From: a virus
Virus record (IMG/VR): IMGVR_UViG_3300024255_000974
Span: 1 to 25,651 of that record
DNA length: 25,651 bases
Direction: 5' to 3' (one strand)
In this document: piece by piece, positions 7,538 through 15,239 of the stretch
Numbering within the stretch: the stretch's first letter is position 1
How the letters are laid out: each line of letters begins with the position of its first letter
Program-made: the position numbers and the translations under genes
The notes under the pieces: model-generated
The model's database searches: none
What the model was told of the DNA's origin: nothing
The model's input: the letters and a program-made list of their open reading frames with translations, nothing else

Positions 7538-9778
7538 TTAACTTACGCCGCTAGGATCTTCGTCTTCTATATCTAATTCTAATTTGTAGTTCGCATCATC
7601 TATAGCAGGAACTTCTAAACTGTTTTCTAAGTAATGTTTAGCACTACTCATATATGTACCTGCTTTAGTAACTTTTGCTTGCCACCAATTAGGGAAGTCT
7701 GAATCTGGTAAGTCGCCTAGCATTTTAAATAATTCTACACAATACTTGCCTGTTTGGTAAAGTTGCCTTCTAATCATATCACGTTCATTGTCAACGTGAC
7801 CTATTGCAACTTTCTTAACTGTACCCATATCGTGTACTGGATCAATCTCTACATCGTCTTCCATTACAACACTTTCATTTATCTTGCTGTTAAAGTCTAA
7901 AACCTTAGTCTTCTTTGGTTCTGCTTCTGCTGATTGACCTGGAAGTAGTTCCATAAATCTTTTTGCTAAATTAGGTTCTGCTACAACATCACTTAATGCT
8001 TTTACTAATGCTGAACCTTCTTGTCTTTCTGCTGGTGCAAGTTTAGTAAAGTCTCCTGCAACCATTTTCTCTAGAGCATTTAGTGCCATATTAATATTAT
8101 TAATACCTACTTTGTCTCTAATTCTTGATATATCTCCTGCACCAACTTCTGCTTCTGAAGTTAAACCTGCTAGTTCTTTTATTCTATCTAACTCTACTTC
8201 GTTAACAGGTAAATCTGTATCTGTTGGACAATCACATTGACTTGATATTTTGTTACAAGCAGGACATTTATTTTTTTGCATCGCTTTATTTATGGGTGCC
8301 ATATGTCTTAAATATCTATCCATTGGTGCTTCTTCGGCTTCATCGATGTCTCTTACATCTTCTCTTGCACCTTCTAAACCTTTTTGTTGCACCATTGTGA
8401 TGTAATCTTGAATCACTTCGTTTGCATACTTCTCATCCATACCTTCTGGATTTGTAAACATCAATGCACCTAAATCTTCTACACATTGCTCTTCGCTTTC
8501 GCAATTATTAATTACACCTACGCAATCTGTCATAGCAATATCAAAAGCATTGCCACCTTCTTGCATATATTGTTCTAATGTATATTCTTCGTCCTCACCG
8601 TCAAGTTTAAACTTTGTGCCTTTTGGCATACCTTTTGCTTTTAGATCCTGTACTTTTTTAGCAAATTTGTTCTGTTCTGCAACTTCGCCTTCTTCAAGTT
8701 CACCTTCGAACTTTGCAACTACACCTTTACTGTGTACTAAATCTTTTAATTCCCCAAACCCTACTGTTGATTGTAACTTAGCAAGGAACTTTTCTTTTGG
8801 TTGAGGTTTCTGTATAATATGTAATAGACTTCTTAATGCCATTGCTTCTGGAACTGAAACTTTAATGTCATCGCCATCGTCTGTTTTAATATGTTGTACT
8901 GGTTTGTACTTGTCTGCATCAACTACGTCTTTAATTGATTCGCTATCAATAATTTTTCCTAATTGGTCATACACACTTTTCTCTTTAAATCCAGGTCCAA
9001 ACTCTGCATCGTCTGATGGCAAAGAGCCTGTATCTACTGTGTATTCATCTTCATTTAATCCTGCGAGTTGGCGCATTCTTTTTAAATCTATTTGTTCCAT
9101 TTGTTCTTCCTTTGCTAATTTGGTTCTAATTAAATTAAAAACCTCTTCATTGTATTTATCATATAAATCAACAAATGCCTGCTTTGCTGTATCGACATCG
9201 CCGCCTAATATGTTCCTTATTTCACTTGCACTCTTAACACTAAAGCCTGCTACGTTAAATGGTTTAGTATCTAAAGTTATAACGTATGCCCTTCTACTTG
9301 CTTTATCGCCCACTGGTCTTATATCTTTTTCTTCTGCAGGTAGTCTTTGTAATGCTTTTTCTTTGCCTTTTGCCGTCATTGCCAATCCTGTTGTAGGAAA
9401 CTGGAATCTAGCATCAGGCCCGTCCATATCTTTTTGACTGACTGCCAAGTATAATGAATTGGTGTCTTCATCTATATCTAAAGCATTTACATACTCTTCG
9501 ATATTGTATGGACTTGTCTTTACTTCCATAATAGCATCTGCTGGAATGCCTGCAAGTATCATCATTTGTTTCTTTTCTTCAAATGTAAACGGCGAATCCG
9601 TATCATTTGTTTTGCCTGATGTTGCTATAACTACTTTGGAATTAGGATATTGGCTCTTGAGTGATTCATAAATGGACTTGTGTCCTTTATGGAATGGATG
9701 AAACCTACCAGGAAATACTACCACAGGCTCAATAGAGTCTGCTTCGAATAATGCTAATATGTTAAAATTGTAATCCAT
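7538..9778 (-). CDS. Nucleotidyltransferase (HxGH) fused to a long phage structural-type polypeptide
   Basis: A 746-residue fusion. Residues 17-220 form a cytidylyltransferase-like nucleotidyltransferase: FPGRFHPFHKGH (HxGH at 30-33) and the second signature VKSASEIRNIL (181-191), as in NMN adenylyltransferase-type enzymes; the substrate cannot be told. After this come acidic, low-complexity stretches, two copies of a short motif (RMRQLAGLNEDE, 234-245, and RIKELAGLTSEAE, 532-544), a possible zinc site CPAC...CDC (505-517), and a C-terminal helical domain with DFPNWWQAKVTKAGTYMSSA (694-713). The very N-terminus MDYNFNILALFEA could be a prohead-type cleavage site (LFE|A). A late-promoter octamer lies 6 bases before the ATG and there is no Shine-Dalgarno sequence. 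Probably a virion protein carrying an enzyme domain. Confidence 0.8.
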   Translation of the reverse strand: MDYNFNILALFEADSIEPVVVFPGRFHPFHKGHKSIYESLKSQYPNSKVVIATSGKTNDTDSPFTFEEKKQMMILAGIPADAIMEVKTSPYNIEEYVNALDIDEDTNSLYLAVSQKDMDGPDARFQFPTTGLAMTAKGKEKALQRLPAEEKDIRPVGDKASRRAYVITLDTKPFNVAGFSVKSASEIRNILGGDVDTAKQAFVDLYDKYNEEVFNLIRTKLAKEEQMEQIDLKRMRQLAGLNEDEYTVDTGSLPSDDAEFGPGFKEKSVYDQLGKIIDSESIKDVVDADKYKPVQHIKTDDGDDIKVSVPEAMALRSLLHIIQKPQPKEKFLAKLQSTVGFGELKDLVHSKGVVAKFEGELEEGEVAEQNKFAKKVQDLKAKGMPKGTKFKLDGEDEEYTLEQYMQEGGNAFDIAMTDCVGVINNCESEEQCVEDLGALMFTNPEGMDEKYANEVIQDYITMVQQKGLEGAREDVRDIDEAEEAPMDRYLRHMAPINKAMQKNKCPACNKISSQCDCPTDTDLPVNEVELDRIKELAGLTSEAEVGAGDISRIRDKVGINNINMALNALEKMVAGDFTKLAPAERQEGSALVKALSDVVAEPNLAKRFMELLPGQSAEAEPKKTKVLDFNSKINESVVMEDDVEIDPVHDMGTVKKVAIGHVDNERDMIRRQLYQTGKYCVELFKMLGDLPDSDFPNWWQAKVTKAGTYMSSAKHYLENSLEVPAIDDANYKLELDIEDEDPSGVS

Positions 9779-9784
9779 TAACAG

Positions 9785-9792
9785 TATTTATC
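9785..9792 (-). promoter_or_regulatory. T4-type late promoter motif (GATAAATA) 6 bases before an ATG
   Basis: GATAAATA followed by CTGTTA and then the ATG at 9778. By T4 spacing (octamer at -13 to -6) transcription would start one base before the ATG, giving an almost leaderless mRNA. No Shine-Dalgarno sequence lies in this interval. Confidence 0.5.
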
Positions 9793-9796
9793 TGAT

Positions 9797-10468
9797 TTAG
9801 ATAGAAACTGATTGAGGATCCTTTAAGTGTAATGCATCAGGAGTTACTTGTCCTGTTATAGTTAGGCAGTATCTGGGCCAGTAACCTACGTTACCTGTTG
9901 CGTGATAAACTCCTTCTCTCCAACAATGTATGTCTCCTATCCTATATTGATGTATAGGAGTGTTGCCTATTAACACATAGTGACCCCAGTTCCAATCATT
10001 TAGTTGTACCAAGTATCGTATAACTTCTGTATCATCACTAACTTTAGCAAAGTTACGTCTATAATTATTATAACTATCTCTATGCCAAGGAATGGATCTA
10101 CCTGGTGGTTGTTCTAAAAACATTATTTGTGGATCTTTAAGACCACTCAACTCTGCCATTTTATGAAACTCTTCTGGTAAGTCATCGCGTCTTTGGTTGC
10201 CGCCTGTGTTGTGGCTAGTAAAACCTGCACGAGTTAAGTCATTGTGATAGCCTTCCATTATTTCTGCGGCTTCTTTGTTGTAAGGAGTGCCTTTAATACT
10301 TACTTCATCGTATGCATCGTCAGGTGTGAACTGTGATGCTGTATTGGCAACAACATCTGCTAAATCTTCTTTTACAAATCGTCCTACATATTGTACATCG
10401 ACTTCTCTACTTGCTGGATCAAAGTGCCAATCAAAATTTTCTTTGTTCCATTTCCAATAACTATCCAT
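9797..10468 (-). CDS. 2-oxoglutarate/Fe(II)-dependent oxygenase-like (double-stranded beta-helix) protein
   Basis: A 223-residue protein whose C-terminal half has the iron-binding layout of Asp/Asn beta-hydroxylase or cupin-type oxygenases: PPGRSIPWHRD (H129, D131), IRYLVQLNDWNWGHYVLIG, the turn RIGDIHCWREGVYHATGN (distal H189), and RYCLTITG, whose R199 may bind 2-oxoglutarate. The N-terminus carries FDWHFDPASREVDV, shared with the 6856-7536 protein. It overlaps the GH6 gene by 8 bases and is therefore co-transcribed with it. Substrate unknown; hydroxylation of a protein or glycan would both fit. An inactive cupin is the alternative, but the metal triad looks intact. Confidence 0.75.
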   Translation of the reverse strand: MDSYWKWNKENFDWHFDPASREVDVQYVGRFVKEDLADVVANTASQFTPDDAYDEVSIKGTPYNKEAAEIMEGYHNDLTRAGFTSHNTGGNQRRDDLPEEFHKMAELSGLKDPQIMFLEQPPGRSIPWHRDSYNNYRRNFAKVSDDTEVIRYLVQLNDWNWGHYVLIGNTPIHQYRIGDIHCWREGVYHATGNVGYWPRYCLTITGQVTPDALHLKDPQSVSI

Positions 10469-11312
10469 TATAATTTGAATTCCTCACTAATTCCTCAGCC
10501 ATTTCGCCCCACATTCTTCCTGCTCTCGGGCCGTTGTTTTTTGTTCCATCTGACTCTCCAGGTATCTTTACCCATAAAAGAGCATCACATTTATCTACAT
10601 TTGTATCAGTAGTTGGCAACTCTCCTAAGGCTCTTCCTGGAGGATTGCACCATTCATTCCCATAAGGACCATTACCATTGCGACTAGTGTCTATTACAAA
10701 GTAATCATTGGGACGGTGTTCACATACTTTAAGTGCCCACTCTGTACATTCTTTTGTTGTCCTGTAATTACTTATATTTACACTAAATCCCCTTATTTTG
10801 TCATTAGATACGGCATCTAACAGTTTGCCTGCTTCACTAGGATTAAGCCAATTGCTATGTCCTACGTCTATATAAACTATTGCATTAGACTTTTCTGTGA
10901 GCATATTCAATGCTGTCTTCATCATTTCAAGCCGCCACAGGGCATCTGCTTTGCTCATATGAGTTGTATGCGGTAAAGCATCTGGTTCGAATATAACAAT
11001 AGGTTTTCTTTGTCCTATGCCTTCTGCAAACTGTTCAATAAAGGAATAGTAGTATTCTTCTGTTCTTGCACCGCCTTTGCTGTATTGTCCTACATCACGT
11101 TGCGGTAAGTTGTATATGCAAAATATAGGTTCGTAGTCACCTGCACGTTTATACAGTCTGTGTAAACTTTCTTTTAATTTCTTTACAGGGCGTTTATCTC
11201 GTTGACCATACCATAATGCTAATGGCTGTTTGAATATTATTTTACTTAAAGGGTATTGTTCTTCGTAATCTCTAACACGGTTATAGTCCCATACCCAAAA
11301 CGGATACTGCAT
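10461..11312 (-). CDS. Glycoside hydrolase family 6 (cellulase-type beta-1,4-glucanase)
   Basis: The 283 residues follow the GH6 fold block by block: IYNLPQRDVGQYSKGGA (66-82), IVIFEPDALPH (105-115), VYIDVGHSNWL (146-156), RGFSVNISNY (174-183), YFVIDTSRNGNGP (204-216), EWCNPPGRALGE (220-231) and LLWVKIPGESDG (245-256). Known GH6 enzymes are inverting endoglucanases or cellobiohydrolases; the general acid corresponds here to D111, with supporting D73 and D255, all present. There is no signal peptide, no carbohydrate-binding module and no linker, so it is a bare catalytic domain and must leave the cell by lysis or ride on the virion. An AAGGA ribosome binding site precedes the ATG at 11312. It overlaps the oxygenase gene downstream. 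A GH6 enzyme in a phage is unusual. The family call is firm; the substrate (cellulose or another beta-1,4-glucan) is inferred. Confidence 0.9.
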   Translation of the reverse strand: MQYPFWVWDYNRVRDYEEQYPLSKIIFKQPLALWYGQRDKRPVKKLKESLHRLYKRAGDYEPIFCIYNLPQRDVGQYSKGGARTEEYYYSFIEQFAEGIGQRKPIVIFEPDALPHTTHMSKADALWRLEMMKTALNMLTEKSNAIVYIDVGHSNWLNPSEAGKLLDAVSNDKIRGFSVNISNYRTTKECTEWALKVCEHRPNDYFVIDTSRNGNGPYGNEWCNPPGRALGELPTTDTNVDKCDALLWVKIPGESDGTKNNGPRAGRMWGEMAEELVRNSNYNG

Positions 11313-11313
11313 T

Positions 11314-11874
11314 CTATTTCCTTGCTTGACTAAACTTCTTTAATAGTTTATCTCGTTTCTTTATAGCACGTTGTAGTTTAAAGTCGCTGGCATATTCTAT
11401 AAACAGCCTACCATCTAAGTGGTCGTATTCGTGTTGGAAAATACGTGAGTCCCACTCGTCTAATTCTTCTACTACTTCTTTCTTGTTTGAGTCTTGGTAC
11501 TTAACTTTAATTATTTTGGGTCTAGTCAAATGAATAAACAATGCAGGAAAACTTAAACAGCCTTCTTCCATAGTTATTTGTTCCTCACTGACGTCTAGTA
11601 TCTCTGGATTGTATACTCCAATATGTCCTTTTGTTGAATGACGCATAGCAAAGAATTTAACAGCATCGCCTACTTGCGGAGATGCTAACCCTATACCATA
11701 ATTGTGTACCATAGTGTTAAACATCTTTTCTTCGTGTCCAACTACTTCACCGTCGTTGCTCCAAACCAAGTCACTCTTAAAAGGATCTAAATCTATTTTA
11801 ACTCTTAGTATAGGATCGTTAGTGGGTACTAAATTTAATTTTTGTATATCGTTTGCGTCTACTACATCTACCAT
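11314..11874 (-). CDS. def: Peptide deformylase
   Basis: Removes the formyl group from the N-terminal Met of nascent proteins. All three family motifs are present: GIGLASPQ (60-67), EGCLSFP (104-110; C106 metal ligand) and HEYDH (148-152; two His ligands and the catalytic Glu). The ATG at 11874 is chosen over 11961: it has an AGGA site 9 bases upstream, gives the usual length (186 aa) and leaves only a 7-base overlap with the gene upstream. Unlike the shortest cyanophage deformylases it keeps a C-terminal basic helix (163-186). Phage deformylases are common in marine T4-like viruses. Confidence 0.93.
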   Translation of the reverse strand: MVDVVDANDIQKLNLVPTNDPILRVKIDLDPFKSDLVWSNDGEVVGHEEKMFNTMVHNYGIGLASPQVGDAVKFFAMRHSTKGHIGVYNPEILDVSEEQITMEEGCLSFPALFIHLTRPKIIKVKYQDSNKKEVVEELDEWDSRIFQHEYDHLDGRLFIEYASDFKLQRAIKKRDKLLKKFSQARK

Positions 11875-12245
11875 AAGTATATTCCTGTTGTTGTTACAAA
11901 TCCTATTATAACAAAATATGTAATCAAATGCAAGAGTTGATCCGTTCCGTGCAATACCCAAAACATTTGATCCGAAGAACTATATTTATTTCTTCTCATC
12001 AAGTTACTCTTAGTGTAGTCTATGTGATAGTGTATAATAGTATCAAATAAAAATGCTAGTAAAAGTAAATTAAGTTCAAACCCAAAACATAATAAAACTA
12101 AAAAAGTTCCTACGCCGTGAGCAACTGAATGCGATAATCCTTTTAGGTTTCCATATGTAGCCTTGTTGAGATACATAAATGGAAACTGCAAGTAGTAATC
12201 GATTACAATGTGTTTAAATATAAAGGCTAGCCATAATGTGTTCAT
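11868..12245 (-). CDS. DUF3307-like polytopic membrane protein
   Basis: 125 residues with about three membrane segments (roughly 3-25, 42-68 and 104-124). Conserved-looking polar residues sit at their edges: KHIVIDYYLQFP, a His-rich LSHSVAHGVGTF, DTIIHYHIDYTK and LHGTDQLLHL. This pattern of an Asp/Gln-rich first helix and repeated histidines matches DUF3307 phage and bacterial proteins of unknown function. It overlaps peptide deformylase by 7 bases and shares one base with the upstream glycosyltransferase. Function unknown; the histidines could bind metal in the membrane. Confidence 0.8.
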   Translation of the reverse strand: MNTLWLAFIFKHIVIDYYLQFPFMYLNKATYGNLKGLSHSVAHGVGTFLVLLCFGFELNLLLLAFLFDTIIHYHIDYTKSNLMRRNKYSSSDQMFWVLHGTDQLLHLITYFVIIGFVTTTGIYLW

Positions 12246-13054
12246 TATAATCCAGAGCCGACTCCCTTAGCATTCTTACGTTCTTCTTGCCATTCCTCGT
12301 AAGGATTAACTTCATTAGTTATTACTTTATTAAAGTACTCTTGTGTTTCTGGTTGACCAATCTTACTACAGAACCAACTAATTTTGTGCATACAATGTTC
12401 TCTTGCTTTTGTCATATTAGGATGCTGGAAGTCTTCTGGATCATTTGGATTGCCTTCTTTGTATATTCTATTCCTAAATGTGTCGTCATCATTATTACCT
12501 GTTAGGTCAAATCTATCGTGTAATATATCTATTTCAATAGGTTTAAGTACGTTTAATGCCTTTGCTATTGTGCTAATCCAAGCATCGTTTTGTGCATTTA
12601 AACTAAAGTAACCTATTAATAAGTACCAATCAATTGGTACAATAGGAAACAATGCGTATGGATGTGGATGATTAGTTTGATTCATTTTAAATACTGCAAA
12701 CTTATCTTCTTGTTCTGATAATATTGTATCCCAACCTTTGGTTTGTAAAATACAATCATCGTTCCATAGTACCAAGTAATCTCCTGATGCATATCCACAT
12801 AAAGCATTCACGTATTCGTGTAGTTTACTATATCCCAAAGGATTAAACTTCAATACTTTAGTGTCGTTGTTGTAACCTTCTAATATCTTAGGTAGTTCGT
12901 TTGCTACATAGTCTGCTGTGTCTTGGTCGTCATTGTCTACACCAAGTAATAATTCAATCTCTGAAGGGTTGTCTGCTGTTTCCATAATGCTAAGAATTGA
13001 TTTCTCTAGCATTTCTTTTCTTTCCCTTGTGGGTATTAAAAATGATGTTCTCAT
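12245..13054 (-). CDS. GT-A fold glycosyltransferase (family 2-like)
   Basis: 269 residues starting RTSFLIPTRER, the nucleotide-binding first strand of GT-A enzymes, with LLLGVDNDDQD (36-45) as the second strand and GDYLVLWNDDCIL (91-103) holding the DxD-equivalent WNDD that binds metal and sugar nucleotide. No membrane anchor. Donor and acceptor cannot be told. It lies next to a second glycosyltransferase and the paralogue family protein, so the three may act on the same glycan, either host lipopolysaccharide or a virion decoration. Confidence 0.82.
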   Translation of the reverse strand: MRTSFLIPTRERKEMLEKSILSIMETADNPSEIELLLGVDNDDQDTADYVANELPKILEGYNNDTKVLKFNPLGYSKLHEYVNALCGYASGDYLVLWNDDCILQTKGWDTILSEQEDKFAVFKMNQTNHPHPYALFPIVPIDWYLLIGYFSLNAQNDAWISTIAKALNVLKPIEIDILHDRFDLTGNNDDDTFRNRIYKEGNPNDPEDFQHPNMTKAREHCMHKISWFCSKIGQPETQEYFNKVITNEVNPYEEWQEERKNAKGVGSGL

Positions 13055-13055
13055 A

Positions 13056-14123
13056 TTATTTCTTCTTTGTTACTTGCTCTATTTCAACTGGCTCTGCTGG
13101 TGCTGGTGGTTGACCTGCTACTTGCGGTTTGTCGAACTCAGGCATAAGTCTAATAGGTCTATCGTCCATTCCTTGTCTATATAACTCTCCTACATTAGAT
13201 ACATTATCGCCACCTATAATCTTTCTCACATTACCTCTAAATGTGTAATGTCCACTATGGTTAAGTGCTACTCTAGGATCTAACCAAATCTCTCCACCCA
13301 TATCCTGCCAACGTCTACAGAATGTGTAGTCCTCTGACAAGTAACGTCTGCTTTCTGGATCAATGATACAATCAAATAAAGCATACATATACTGTTCAAA
13401 TTTAGGATCAATGTTTAAGTCATTGTTGTATTTGAACTCAGGGTGTTTATCAAACATCTGTTGTATTGTGTCTCGCTTAATACACATAAATCCTGTGCCA
13501 CCATCTAACAATCTAATTAAGTTGTCTGTGATTTTGATGTTAGGCATTTTGTTGCCTTGTTCATCTTTTTCAAAGTCAAAGTTTACAACGTAATTTGAAC
13601 TGTGTCCTTCAATAGTGTTTGCGTTTTCAGTAGGATCTTTTCTTGCCGCATTTATAATGCTATCCCAATTGATTGCTTTCTTAGGATATGCACCTACTGT
13701 GATTGGCTTATCATATGCCAACATTCTCAATACATCTTCTGCATTAAACTCTATATCTGCATCAATAAAAAACAAATGAGTTGCTGTGGTATTTTCCATA
13801 AAGAAACTAACAAGTGTGTTACGTCCTCTAGTAATTAAACTTTCATTTGCTAGTGTACTGATAGTATATTGAATATTGTATTGTGAACACATTAGAACTA
13901 ATTTCATCATACTTCTAAAATATGGTTCTAATATTTGTCCACCGTAACAAGGTGTTGCAATAAACAAATGCTTATCTTGAAATGCTTCTATAGGAATCTC
14001 AATCTTTCTCTCTAAAAGATTATATAAAGTCTGCTCCTGAGCAGTAAAAGATGCTTTTCTTTCTGAAGCCTTCTTAGATTGTAGTTTGCCAGTGGACTTT
14101 TTCTTTCTAGGTTTATTTGACAT
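13056..14123 (-). CDS. Glycosyltransferase-like protein with DAD motif
   Basis: 355 residues. The first 30 are Lys/Ser-rich. The catalytic-type core has LFIATPCYGG (53-62), TRGRNTLVSFFM and HLFFIDADIEF (116-126) with the DxD motif, followed by LLDGGTGFMCIKRD and the acidic SEDYTFCRRW, as in many phage GT-A proteins. The C-terminal 25 residues are Pro/Glu-rich and end in KKK. An AAGGA site precedes the ATG, and an AATAAATA late-promoter-like octamer lies 15 bases further up. Sugar and acceptor unknown. The family assignment is good. Confidence 0.82.
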   Translation of the reverse strand: MSNKPRKKKSTGKLQSKKASERKASFTAQEQTLYNLLERKIEIPIEAFQDKHLFIATPCYGGQILEPYFRSMMKLVLMCSQYNIQYTISTLANESLITRGRNTLVSFFMENTTATHLFFIDADIEFNAEDVLRMLAYDKPITVGAYPKKAINWDSIINAARKDPTENANTIEGHSSNYVVNFDFEKDEQGNKMPNIKITDNLIRLLDGGTGFMCIKRDTIQQMFDKHPEFKYNNDLNIDPKFEQYMYALFDCIIDPESRRYLSEDYTFCRRWQDMGGEIWLDPRVALNHSGHYTFRGNVRKIIGGDNVSNVGELYRQGMDDRPIRLMPEFDKPQVAGQPPAPAEPVEIEQVTKKK

Positions 14124-14138
14124 ATTGTTCCTTTGAGT

Positions 14139-14146
14139 TATTTATT
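14139..14146 (-). promoter_or_regulatory. T4-type late promoter motif (AATAAATA)
   Basis: AATAAATA, one base from the T4 octamer, 15 bases before the ATG at 14123 and followed by a leader with an AAGGA ribosome binding site. A second, weaker TTAAATAC lies at 14158-14151. Confidence 0.4.
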
Positions 14147-14181
14147 AAGTGTATTTAACCGTGTGCAAACCTTTATTGAGT

Positions 14182-15093
14182 CTAAAACCGGCTGTTTTTT
14201 ATTTGTTTTATTTTATCCTTTTGTATTTGTATAAACTTATCTAAGTTGTTCTTATTGTGTTCTATTTTGGGTAGCAGTTTTTTATACACTTGATTTAAAT
14301 CTACGTCTTTCAATTGCTCTAGCACTCTATTAATCATTTGTATTTGTGCGGGCCATTGCATATCATTATTGTATTCAATATCAAAGTCCTCCCAAAACAA
14401 TTCAAACCCTTGCTGTTTTAAAAAGTCATTGACGTATATGTTTGAGAAATGCAAGAAAGGTCTCATACCATATATAGGCTTCCAAGTCTTTTCACTGATA
14501 AAAATAGTGCTAGGGTCTTTCCATTCATATTGTGTTTCACTAACTATGTTAAGTAAATGACTGTTCCACACTTCCATATCTCCCAAACTGTTTATGTCGT
14601 TTGGTATATCCCAATCTCCTTTTTGTTCTTTGCCTAGTGTAGTAGTTCCAAATGCTTGAAACTTTTGTAGTGTTTGATACAAGTCCCAACGTTGTCCTGT
14701 GTTCTTTCTTTGATAGCACAAAAAGGATTTGGTAAAGTCTCCAGTGAGTTGTTCTTTGGTGTACTGTTTGAACTGTCCTTCAGTATCAAAACCCAAACAC
14801 CAATAGTTCAAATAGTCATCAGTATTACTGCCAACTACTCTTATGTTGTTTCGTATGTTTGCTTCTGCTAGATGCGGTAATAAATTTGTGTTGTTCTCTC
14901 CTGGGAAGACAGGATCGTAACAATTGAATACTAATATATTGTCTGCTGTGGTGTTTAAGAAGTCGTAGAAAGGTAGTTGTTGCCAACTGACTGTTGCAAC
15001 TGTGTGATTATCATCTTTAAACTGTTCTAACCAATTAGCAAAGTTGCTAACTGATACGTCAGGATGATTATTGCTTTCTTTAATCAGATCCAT
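14182..15093 (-). CDS. Phage protein of unknown function, paralogue of 1359-2264
   Basis: 303 residues, cytoplasmic. The C-terminal half contains TIFISEKTWKPIYGMRPFLHF (split here as a landmark near 196-216), LKQQGFELFWEDFDIEY and a final Lys-rich helix; the same order of blocks appears in the 1359-2264 protein. The N-terminal half (VATVSWQQLPFYDFL, NILVFNCYDPVFPG) looks Rossmann-like. The location beside two glycosyltransferases makes a glycan role likely but unproven. The start lies only 10 bases after the terminator-like hairpin at 15104-15129 and lacks a Shine-Dalgarno sequence, so expression must depend on read-through or an unseen start. Confidence 0.72.
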   Translation of the reverse strand: MDLIKESNNHPDVSVSNFANWLEQFKDDNHTVATVSWQQLPFYDFLNTTADNILVFNCYDPVFPGENNTNLLPHLAEANIRNNIRVVGSNTDDYLNYWCLGFDTEGQFKQYTKEQLTGDFTKSFLCYQRKNTGQRWDLYQTLQKFQAFGTTTLGKEQKGDWDIPNDINSLGDMEVWNSHLLNIVSETQYEWKDPSTIFISEKTWKPIYGMRPFLHFSNIYVNDFLKQQGFELFWEDFDIEYNNDMQWPAQIQMINRVLEQLKDVDLNQVYKKLLPKIEHNKNNLDKFIQIQKDKIKQIKNSRF

Positions 15094-15103
15094 AATGTTT
15101 TGT

Positions 15104-15129
15104 AAAAAAGGCGAGCATACACCCGCCTT
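15104..15129 (-). terminator. Rho-independent terminator after the tRNA-Glu RNA unit
   Basis: On the minus strand AAGGCG, a 10-base loop and CGCCTT form a 6-bp stem followed by a run of six T. It closes the transcription unit that begins at the promoter 15429-15457. Confidence 0.75.
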
Positions 15130-15195
15130 CTGTATTATCTACATACGTTGGTTTAAGTCGCACGTTTTGACTGCAAATATTGGTTTTTAGTTTAA

Positions 15196-15233
15196 AGAGT
15201 CTCCAACCTCCCGGGCACCCGGGTAACCGCTCT
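15196..15233 (-). other. GC-rich predicted RNA hairpin downstream of tRNA-Glu
   Basis: CCCGG and CCGGG form a 5-bp stem with a GTGC loop (minus strand), enclosed by AGAG and CTCT. It stands out as a GC island in an AT-rich intergenic region and lies between tRNA-Glu and the terminator. There is no coding frame. Function unknown; possibly a 3' processing or stability element of the tRNA transcript. Confidence 0.4.
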
Positions 15234-15239
15234 ATAAAT

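Noticed and set aside
8865-9437. Long plus-strand frame (190 codons) antisense to the nucleotidyltransferase fusion
   Set aside because: Ser/Leu-rich shadow of a clear minus-strand gene, no ribosome binding site, no recognisable domain.
11875-11961. Upstream extension of peptide deformylase to the ATG at 11961
   Set aside because: Would overlap the DUF3307-like gene by 94 bases and add residues not found in deformylases; the ATG at 11874 has a ribosome binding site.
15196-15233. GC-rich hairpin considered as a known riboswitch (preQ1, SAM or glutamine type)
   Set aside because: Conserved bases of those classes could not be matched by eye; a covariance search would be needed.
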